Source: an uncultured Bacteroidales bacterium
GTDB lineage: Bacteria; Bacteroidota; Bacteroidia; Bacteroidales; P3
Assembly: GCA_905236405.1 (NCBI GenBank)
Contig: CAJOQB010000088.1
Span: 1 to 7,154 of the forward strand
Reading direction: 5' to 3'
Length of the DNA: 7,154 nucleotides
The notes below the pieces were generated by a model that was given only the letters and a program-made list of their open reading frames with translations, did not search any database and had not been told where the DNA came from. Position numbers and translations under genes: made by a program. Positions 1 to 5,281 of the stretch are shown here, one piece after another (position 1 is the stretch's first letter; every line of letters begins with the position of its first letter).

Positions 1-44
1 ACAAAGGATGTAAAGAAGAATCGAAAGATTAATTGTTTGTAGAG

Positions 45-81
45 AAAATAGACCTGCCTGTGAAGGCCGGTCTATTTTTTT
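45..81 (+). terminator. Rho-independent terminator of an upstream plus-strand gene
   Basis: AAAATAGACC (45-54) pairs perfectly with GGTCTATTTT (69-78). After one T/C mismatch an inner GCCT/AGGC stem (56-59 with 64-67) closes a GTGA loop, which is a GNRA-type tetraloop. Seven T residues (75-81) end the structure. This is a textbook intrinsic terminator reading left to right. Read on the other strand the hairpin is followed by a weaker, interrupted T-run, so it may act partly in both directions, but the plus strand is favoured. The gene it serves lies left of the window, apart from a possible last few codons in 1-42. It should insulate the membrane-protein cluster starting at 216 from upstream transcription. 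Confidence 0.88.
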
Positions 82-146
82 GCATCATCCCGCGTATGGT
101 CGCACCTGCAACTGCTCAGAATAAATCGTCAATGGTCACGACATTC

Positions 147-223
147 TGGAAGATGCCGCTATATTGAATCGTTTTTCCGGTGGGCAATAATAAGTGGAAG
201 ATGGCGTTATAATGCATGGTTTT
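147..223 (+). repeat. Imperfect 29-nt direct repeat in the leader, pitch 48 nt
   Basis: Positions 147-175 and 195-223 align without gaps at 24 of 29 bases. Both begin TGGAAGATG, share a TATA-rich middle and end in GTTTT. The spacing between copies is exactly 48 nt. The second copy contains the start codon at 216 of the first gene; the matching trinucleotide in the first copy is ATC (168-170), so only one copy can start translation there. The rest of the 82-215 leader shows no other gene or clear structure. The repeat could be a duplicated regulatory or translation-initiation site, or a chance local duplication. The alignment is seen directly; the role is unknown. Confidence 0.6.
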
Positions 224-1898
224 GAACAAGACTATGCACGGGAAAGGTATCGATAGGGACAAGAGGCGGTGTCTTTACAATCGGATGCCGCGGTGGCTGC
301 TGCCAGTATTGACAGCATTGGTGGCAGTGTTGTGCTATATCCCTTTCTCGCATATGGGCTTCACCTGTGGCGACGACTTGGAGAACTATCTCATCACACG
401 ACAGGGGTGGGGGGCTTGCGTGGAGCATGCCCAAGGGCTGGCAGCCCAACAGGGGAGGTTCTACTTCTTGGTGGCGCAGCCGTGCTACGACCTGCCTTGG
501 GCGGTGGACGACTGGGGCTACACCCATGTGCTGCAGTACGGCATGTTGCTGGTGAGCTACCTGCTCTTCGCTCGGCTGCTGTTAGTGATGTGGGGCTCGC
601 AGCCGTTGGCTTGGCTGACGCTGCTGCTGCTTATCGTGCAGACACCCATCACGGGCAACAACCACATGCCTTTCATGGCCTATCCTTTTGTCTTTGCGTT
701 CAGCTGCAGCCTGATGTGGGTGGCGTTGACACAATATGTCCGCTATTGCCAGAGGGGTGACAGGTGGCGTCTGTGGGTGGGTGCGGCGTTGTTCTTCGCG
801 GCGGCGTTGTTCTATGAGACTTACGTGCTCTTCTTGGCGTTGCTGTGTCTCTTTGCCGTGGTGCGTCATTGGCGGAGGGATGGGTTCGTCGCCATGTGGC
901 GAAAAGGGGATTTCTATGGGGAGCTGCTGCCGTTTGTGACGGCGGGGCTGTGCTATGTGGCGTTGTATGTGGCCTATCGCTGCCATCAGCTGCACCTCCA
1001 CCCCGATGCGGCGTTCTATACGGGTGCCTCGATGTCGGATGAGTTCAGCGTGGCCCATTTCTTCAGGATATTGCAGCGTTGCACACAGATAGTGATGCCG
1101 ATGAAGAACTTCCTGCTGTATCACACCGAATGCACTGTCAACTATTTTGGCGACAACGCTGCCGACAGTGTGCTCTTTGCGTTGCGGCATGCTTCGGCGA
1201 GGGTGTATGTGGTGGCTGTGGTGGCTGGCGGGCTGCTGTATTGGTTGATGGAGCGGATGGAGGTCGGTCGTTGGTCGGTTCGCCGTATCGTGGTCGTCAT
1301 GGGCGTGGCGTTGGCGGCGGCTTTCCTGTCGCACACGCTGATAGCCGTCACTCCCAAATACAACAACGACTGGTATGCCTGGATGCAGGGGTATGTGACT
1401 TCCTACTTCTCGTTCTTCGGCATCGTCTTGGTCTTGGCGATGCTGGTGGTGCTGATGCTGACGTTGTTTCGCGACAAGCCGGTGCTCGACCGTTGGGCTC
1501 GTCTCGGCATGGTGGGTGTGGCGATGTGTGTGATGGTGGTGGAGGGCTACACCAACGAGAACCTGAGTCACGAATGGCAACGCAGCCAGTCGCGCTTCGA
1601 GGAGATAGACCGTCTGCACGACGAGGGGGCGTTTCTCGCCCTGCCCGAGGAGGCCGTCGTCTATACGGGTGAGCTCTATGCCTCGTCGGTGTGGGGCAGT
1701 TCGATGACCAAGGAGAACGACTTTATAGACCAATATATCAAGATGCGTACAGGTCTCGACCTGTGCTGTGCCAACAGTCAGGCGTCGCTCGAATCGTTGC
1801 GGGAACAGCATCCCGACGCTCCCGTCTATGTGTTGCGTCAGGTGGAGCCGCCGCGTTGTGCCTGTGTCGAAGTCTCATTAGAAAAATCTCTCCTATGA
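216..1898 (+). CDS. Polytopic membrane protein, GT-C / GtrII-like glycosyltransferase candidate
   Basis: A 560-aa integral inner-membrane protein with roughly ten hydrophobic helices (about 27-46, 106-124, 129-143, 155-172, two within 187-216, 236-255, 330-346, 357-378, 392-416, 429-443) and a soluble C-terminal part from about 444. After the first helix comes a paired acidic motif, CGDDLEN (D53-D54), then QQGRF (79-82), and FYETY (199-203) inside a helix. An Asp pair in the first extracytoplasmic loop plus a GR(F/W) motif is the arrangement of GT-C enzymes such as the GtrII glucosyltransferases, which move sugar from a polyprenyl-phosphate carrier; this is why I suggest that role, without certainty about family or substrate. 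The C-terminal part has C517-C518, C548 and C550. The ATG at 216 is the first in frame after a stop at 210-212; ATGs at 234 and 285 (just before helix 1) are alternatives, and no good ribosome-binding site decides between them. The 3' end overlaps the next gene by ATGA. It could instead be an unrelated membrane protein. Confidence 0.72.
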   Translation: MVLNKTMHGKGIDRDKRRCLYNRMPRWLLPVLTALVAVLCYIPFSHMGFTCGDDLENYLITRQGWGACVEHAQGLAAQQGRFYFLVAQPCYDLPWAVDDWGYTHVLQYGMLLVSYLLFARLLLVMWGSQPLAWLTLLLLIVQTPITGNNHMPFMAYPFVFAFSCSLMWVALTQYVRYCQRGDRWRLWVGAALFFAAALFYETYVLFLALLCLFAVVRHWRRDGFVAMWRKGDFYGELLPFVTAGLCYVALYVAYRCHQLHLHPDAAFYTGASMSDEFSVAHFFRILQRCTQIVMPMKNFLLYHTECTVNYFGDNAADSVLFALRHASARVYVVAVVAGGLLYWLMERMEVGRWSVRRIVVVMGVALAAAFLSHTLIAVTPKYNNDWYAWMQGYVTSYFSFFGIVLVLAMLVVLMLTLFRDKPVLDRWARLGMVGVAMCVMVVEGYTNENLSHEWQRSQSRFEEIDRLHDEGAFLALPEEAVVYTGELYASSVWGSSMTKENDFIDQYIKMRTGLDLCCANSQASLESLREQHPDAPVYVLRQVEPPRCACVEVSLEKSLL

Positions 1899-3169
1899 TG
1901 AAAAAGATATTCCTTCTCTCGTTCCTATTGATGGGCATGGCTGCGATGGCAGCCCCTGCCGACACGTCGCAATGGAGTTTCAGGATGCACGGTTTTGTCA
2001 ATCCTGTGCTCTTTGCCGACAGCCGTCAGGTGGTGAGCGGTCGCGAGGGCATGATGCTCTTCTTCCCTGCCGCCCCTGCATTTGATGCCGACGGCGTGAA
2101 CCTCAACGGCATCCCTTCGCTGAACATGCTGGCCATCACCGCTCGACTGAACCTCACCATCGAGGGCCCCGATGTGTTGGGAGCCAAGATGCGTGGCTTT
2201 ATTGAGGGCGACTTCACAGGTGCCACCGACCCCACCATCAACATGTTCCGTCTGCGTCATGCCTACCTCGACATGAGCTGGCAGCATCACTCCATCTTGG
2301 CCGGCCAGTACTGGCACCCGATGGTGATACACGAGATAATGCCCATGACGCAGCCGCTCAACATGGGGGCGCCGTTCCATCCCTATGCCCGTTACAACCA
2401 GTTCCGCTACCGTTTCCACACAGGATGCTTTGAGGCATTGGCGGTGGCTGCGTTCCAACTGGACAACAAAAGCCAAGGGCCGAACGGTGGCAGCACGTCG
2501 TACCTGCGTAATGCCATGGTGCCCGAGATGAACGTGCAGCTGCGGTACAACGGTCAGAACGTGATGGTGGGTGTCGCTGCCAACTATCGCCGGCTGCTGC
2601 CCCATACATCCTATGTGGCCGACTTGTTGGGCAACGTTCGCCAGTGTCGCACCACGTACGACCATATCAGCTACAGTGTCTTCGGCAGGTTGAGAATGGG
2701 CGGGTGGACGCTCAAGGCACAGACGCTGCTGAGCGACGACCTCTATGAGATTTGTTCAGTGGGTGGCTATCTCTCCCAATATGTCGCGCCATCCAACGCC
2801 GGCGAAGGCCATTACAACTATGCACCGTGGACCTACACCACGGTATGGGCTGACTTGGGTCGCAACAAGGGCCACTGGCGTCCTGGAATATTCATGGGCT
2901 ATGGCCGCAACAACGATTTCGGCCTGTCGGTGGAGAACAACACCGAGGTCTACGGAAGAGGCTTCAATATCGAATACCTCTACCGTGTGCAGCCCCGTAT
3001 CGAATACTTTGCTGGCAACGGGCTCACTCTCTCGTTAGAGTTGGAGCACACTTTTGCACAGTATGGCCAACGGGTGACAGATGGCACTACGGGCTATCAC
3101 TATGAGGCCATCCCCGACATGGCTGTCGCCAACACCCGTGGCATCTTCGGCATCACTTATGCGTTCTGA
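1895..3169 (+). CDS. Outer-membrane beta-barrel porin-like protein (DcaP-like)
   Basis: A 424-aa secreted protein. Residues 1-19 form a signal peptide: lysines at 3-4, a hydrophobic core, and an AMA cleavage site (A17-A19). The mature part alternates polar and hydrophobic residues and is rich in aromatic and Gly residues, as in a beta-barrel, and it ends in phenylalanine (GITYAF), the usual recognition signal for barrel assembly. Notable stretches are GFVNPVLFADSRQVVSGREG (33-52), LGAKMRGFIEGDF (95-107), MFRLRHAYLDM (117-127) and AGQYWHPM (136-143). This pattern fits the DcaP-like trimeric porins and a porin-like family common in Bacteroidetes; the substrate is unknown. The start is set by the signal peptide: ATG 1895 or the adjacent ATG 1898. 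The reading frame stays open upstream to 1691, but that part lies inside the previous gene and would bury the signal peptide. ATG 1895 shares ATGA with the stop of the preceding gene, suggesting coupled translation. Confidence 0.85.
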   Translation: MMKKIFLLSFLLMGMAAMAAPADTSQWSFRMHGFVNPVLFADSRQVVSGREGMMLFFPAAPAFDADGVNLNGIPSLNMLAITARLNLTIEGPDVLGAKMRGFIEGDFTGATDPTINMFRLRHAYLDMSWQHHSILAGQYWHPMVIHEIMPMTQPLNMGAPFHPYARYNQFRYRFHTGCFEALAVAAFQLDNKSQGPNGGSTSYLRNAMVPEMNVQLRYNGQNVMVGVAANYRRLLPHTSYVADLLGNVRQCRTTYDHISYSVFGRLRMGGWTLKAQTLLSDDLYEICSVGGYLSQYVAPSNAGEGHYNYAPWTYTTVWADLGRNKGHWRPGIFMGYGRNNDFGLSVENNTEVYGRGFNIEYLYRVQPRIEYFAGNGLTLSLELEHTFAQYGQRVTDGTTGYHYEAIPDMAVANTRGIFGITYAF

Positions 3170-3963
3170 TGATGGAAGAGCAACAAAACAACAGGCAGGA
3201 TTTCTGGGAACGATTGGCCAGTTATTGGTGGCAGTTGCCTTTGGTGCTGTTATTGGTGTGCTTTGTTGACATGGTGCTGCTCTTTGTCAGCGAGGATTGT
3301 CAATGGGCGTACTATGCAGGCACGGCGATGGAGTGGGTGACCATGCTTGGTGCTCTGGCCTTCGTGGTGGTGACGGTGATTGTCGTTGTCAAGGATTTCA
3401 AAAGGAAAGAGAAGGGCCGTGCTGTGGCGACCATAGTGGGGTTGGCGGTCAGCATGGTGCTCTTCGATATCTGGATGCTGTTATATGGTCTGGTTGCCCA
3501 GTCGGCTCCTACCTACTATGCCGAGAGGCACCCCATCCCGTCCGATATGGAGTGCAACGAGCCGCTGCATCTGGAATGGGGTGCCCGCATACCCGATAAC
3601 GACAGTGTGGTCAGCGAGGACGACCCCGATGGCTGGCTGACGCTCTATGGCGAACTGGGTGGCTACTACTGGGATTTCTACTATACGGCATTGCCCGACG
3701 GGGTGCTCTTCCTCCGTCTTTTCGAAGCTACCAAAAACGAACCGTTGTCGGCTGAACAGATAGCGTATCGGACGGAGACAGCGGTGAAAGACCATACGGC
3801 TTTCGGCCATATCGAGCACAATGAGGGCAACGGCTTCACCATCTATGAGGGCGACTTCGAGCATTACTATGCGGCTCGTGTCGAGGTGTGGCACCGCGAC
3901 CAAAGCGGAAAGGAGACCAAACTGATGGAGAAGATATACCGTGTAGACGGATGGATGCGATAA
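3169..3963 (+). CDS. Three-helix membrane protein with C-terminal extracytoplasmic domain, function unknown
   Basis: 264 aa. A short polar N-terminus is followed by three hydrophobic helices (about 22-40, 55-75 and 86-108) with a basic cytoplasmic loop KDFKRKEKGR (75-84) between helices 2 and 3. By the positive-inside rule this puts the C-terminal 155 residues outside the cytoplasm. That domain is acidic and aromatic, with EWGARIPDND (136-145), GGYYWDFYYTALPDGVLFLR (164-183) and a well-defined end including YYAARVEVW (233-241) and EKIYRVDGWMR (254-264). It resembles hypothetical proteins I recall from Bacteroides genomes, but I know no function. The start ATG at 3169 overlaps the previous stop by one base (TGATG), and ATG 3172 is equally possible; either way translation is probably coupled to the porin-like gene. 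A role in assembling or sensing the envelope is only a guess from position. Confidence 0.8.
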   Translation: MMEEQQNNRQDFWERLASYWWQLPLVLLLVCFVDMVLLFVSEDCQWAYYAGTAMEWVTMLGALAFVVVTVIVVVKDFKRKEKGRAVATIVGLAVSMVLFDIWMLLYGLVAQSAPTYYAERHPIPSDMECNEPLHLEWGARIPDNDSVVSEDDPDGWLTLYGELGGYYWDFYYTALPDGVLFLRLFEATKNEPLSAEQIAYRTETAVKDHTAFGHIEHNEGNGFTIYEGDFEHYYAARVEVWHRDQSGKETKLMEKIYRVDGWMR

Positions 3964-3975
3964 ACATTTTATAAC

Positions 3976-4437
3976 ATGAGAATACTATCAGAAAACAAAT
4001 CAGCCGTCGAAGGCTGGATGATGACATTGATTGCATTATGCTATATGGTGGCACCATTAGGGTGTGTAATCGTGGCATTCTTGCTGCCGATGCCATGGAG
4101 AGTGATATTCTTGGTATTGGTGGTGGCAGCGGCAATACCGTATCTCAATTACTATCTCTACCGTTATGGCGGTTATGAGACGATAGCCTTTGACGAGGAC
4201 AACCAGCAGTTACTTATCCTTCGTCACCGGCGGCTGTATGGCCGTAAGCGGGCCATCTTGATTCGGGACATTGTCGGTGTTGACGTCTCGGAGCAGTTGT
4301 TGCAGCGTCATACCGACTACAATCCCCAGGGCTGCATACTCATCTCGCTGCGTGACGGCAAAGGCGTAGCCTGTGGCCGTTCGCTCAACTTGGGCGAAAG
4401 CAGGCAACTGGTGGAGGAGATAAGGAAGATACTGTGA
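3976..4437 (+). CDS. Small two-helix membrane protein with PH-like soluble domain, function unknown
   Basis: 153 aa. Two hydrophobic helices (about 15-37 and 41-60) form a hairpin, followed by a soluble domain of about 87 residues. That domain reads as alternating short beta strands (YETIAFDEDNQQLLILRHR, 67-85; AILIRDIVGVDV, 93-104; GCILISLRDGKGVACG, 119-134) ending in a helix (ESRQLVEEIRKIL). Membrane hairpin plus a strand-rich domain with one C-terminal helix recalls bacterial PH-domain membrane proteins, but this is a fold-level impression, not a family match. The basic segment RRLYGRKR (85-92) and N-terminal charge suggest the soluble domain is cytoplasmic. The gene follows the preceding stop after 12 AT-rich bases with no Shine-Dalgarno sequence, and is the last gene of the plus-strand cluster. 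Its stop is 10 nt from the converging mazG stop. Confidence 0.78.
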   Translation: MRILSENKSAVEGWMMTLIALCYMVAPLGCVIVAFLLPMPWRVIFLVLVVAAAIPYLNYYLYRYGGYETIAFDEDNQQLLILRHRRLYGRKRAILIRDIVGVDVSEQLLQRHTDYNPQGCILISLRDGKGVACGRSLNLGESRQLVEEIRKIL

Positions 4438-4447
4438 CGGTTAGCGG

Positions 4448-5281
4448 CTATTCCAACTGTTTGGCCTCTTGCCAATAGGCACGCATCTCGTCGAGCGAGA
4501 GCTTGTCGATGGTGGTGCCGTGCTGTTGGGCTGCCTCCTCGATGTGGGTGAAGCGTCGTTGGAACTTCTGGTTGGCTAAAGAGAGTGCCTCGTCGGCGTT
4601 GACACCCAGAAAATGCGACCATACGACAAGGGCGAACAGCAGGTCGCCAAACTCTTCGGTGACGTGGCTGAGGCTGTCAGTGGGTTGCCCTTTTGGCTGA
4701 TTGACGGCTTCATGCAGTTCGGCATATTCCTCTTCCACTTTTCGGAACGCACTCTCGGCATCGGGGAAACGGAACCCCACGCCCATGGCTTTTTCTTGCA
4801 TCCGCTGTGCTTTCACCAATGAGGGCAGGCTGTGAGGCACCCCCTCCAACACCGAGCGTCGTCCCTCTTTCATCTTGACCTTCTCCCATTCGGGCACAGG
4901 GTTCTCAGGGCCGCCTTGAAGGTTGCCTTCGCGGTCAGGGAGGGCGATATGGGGATGTCGACTGAGGAGTTTGTCGCAGATGGAGTGCAGCGTGTCGGCA
5001 GGAGAGAAACGCTGTTCGTCGTCAGCGATTTTGGCATAGAATAGCAAGTGCATGAAGAGGTCGCCGAGTTCTTTCATCAGGTCTTTGTCGTATTGATGGT
5101 CGCCGTCGTGCTGCTCCAACTGCAGAATGGCATCGGAGAGCTCATAGACCTCCTCGATGGTGAGATAGCGGAGCGACGAGAGGGTCTGCACGCTGTCCCA
5201 TGAACACTGCTTGCGTAGGATGTCGAGGATGCGGCTCAGACGGAGAAAAGCGTCGAGGGTGGTCTGTTCGTCGGGGGTCAT
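4448..5281 (-). CDS. mazG: MazG nucleoside triphosphate pyrophosphohydrolase
   Basis: MazG hydrolyses (d)NTPs to the monophosphate and pyrophosphate in the cytoplasm, cleaning up non-canonical nucleotides; in E. coli it is also reported to lower ppGpp. The 277-aa protein is close to the usual length of about 260 and has the tandem two-domain form. Domain 1 carries CSWDSVQT (26-33), the EExxE motif EEVYE (43-47) and ELGD (71-74). The linker includes SVLEGVP and KAMGVGF, both typical of the family. Domain 2 repeats the metal-binding set as EEYAE (184-188) and EFGD (210-213), so both sites look intact. The usual Pro of CPWD is Ser here. The start ATG (5281-5279) overlaps the rel stop as ATGA, with a purine-rich GAGAAG just upstream. 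mazG is therefore the second gene of a rel-mazG operon and probably translated by coupling. The same genes are neighbours in E. coli, with mazEF between. Confidence 0.95.
   Translation of the reverse strand: MTPDEQTTLDAFLRLSRILDILRKQCSWDSVQTLSSLRYLTIEEVYELSDAILQLEQHDGDHQYDKDLMKELGDLFMHLLFYAKIADDEQRFSPADTLHSICDKLLSRHPHIALPDREGNLQGGPENPVPEWEKVKMKEGRRSVLEGVPHSLPSLVKAQRMQEKAMGVGFRFPDAESAFRKVEEEYAELHEAVNQPKGQPTDSLSHVTEEFGDLLFALVVWSHFLGVNADEALSLANQKFQRRFTHIEEAAQQHGTTIDKLSLDEMRAYWQEAKQLE

Noticed and set aside
1..42. Possible last codons of an upstream plus-strand gene (frame 1 ends at TAG 40-42, frame 3 at TAA 30-32, frame 2 at TAA 11-13)
   Set aside because: The terminator at 45-81 implies a gene ending nearby, but the remaining 4 to 13 codons are too few to choose a frame or product.
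160..167. TATATTGA as a possible Bacteroidetes -7 box
   Set aside because: It matches TAnnTTTG at only four of six fixed positions and no clear -33 TTTG lies at the right distance.
208..213. TATAAT sequence resembling an E. coli -10 box
   Set aside because: It is 2 nt before the ATG at 216 and has no matching -35. Bacteroidetes promoters use a TAnnTTTG -7 box, of which there is no convincing copy in 82-215. It would matter only if translation starts at 234 or 285.
582..1811. 409-codon open frame antisense to the first gene
   Set aside because: It is His- and Gln-rich with runs such as HHHHTHRHTHH, which arise from reading GTG/ATG codons of membrane helices backwards. The sense frame has clear helices and a coupled junction, so this is a shadow.
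1691..1894. Upstream extension of the porin-like reading frame
   Set aside because: It lies within the preceding gene and would put 68 residues before a clear signal peptide.
1925..2665. 246-codon open frame antisense to the porin-like gene
   Set aside because: No recognisable domain, and the sense frame has a signal peptide and barrel pattern. Long antisense frames are expected at this base composition.
4461..4475. Inverted repeat TTGGC-CTCTT-GCCAA as a terminator
   Set aside because: It has only a 5-bp stem, no T-run, and sits inside the mazG coding sequence.
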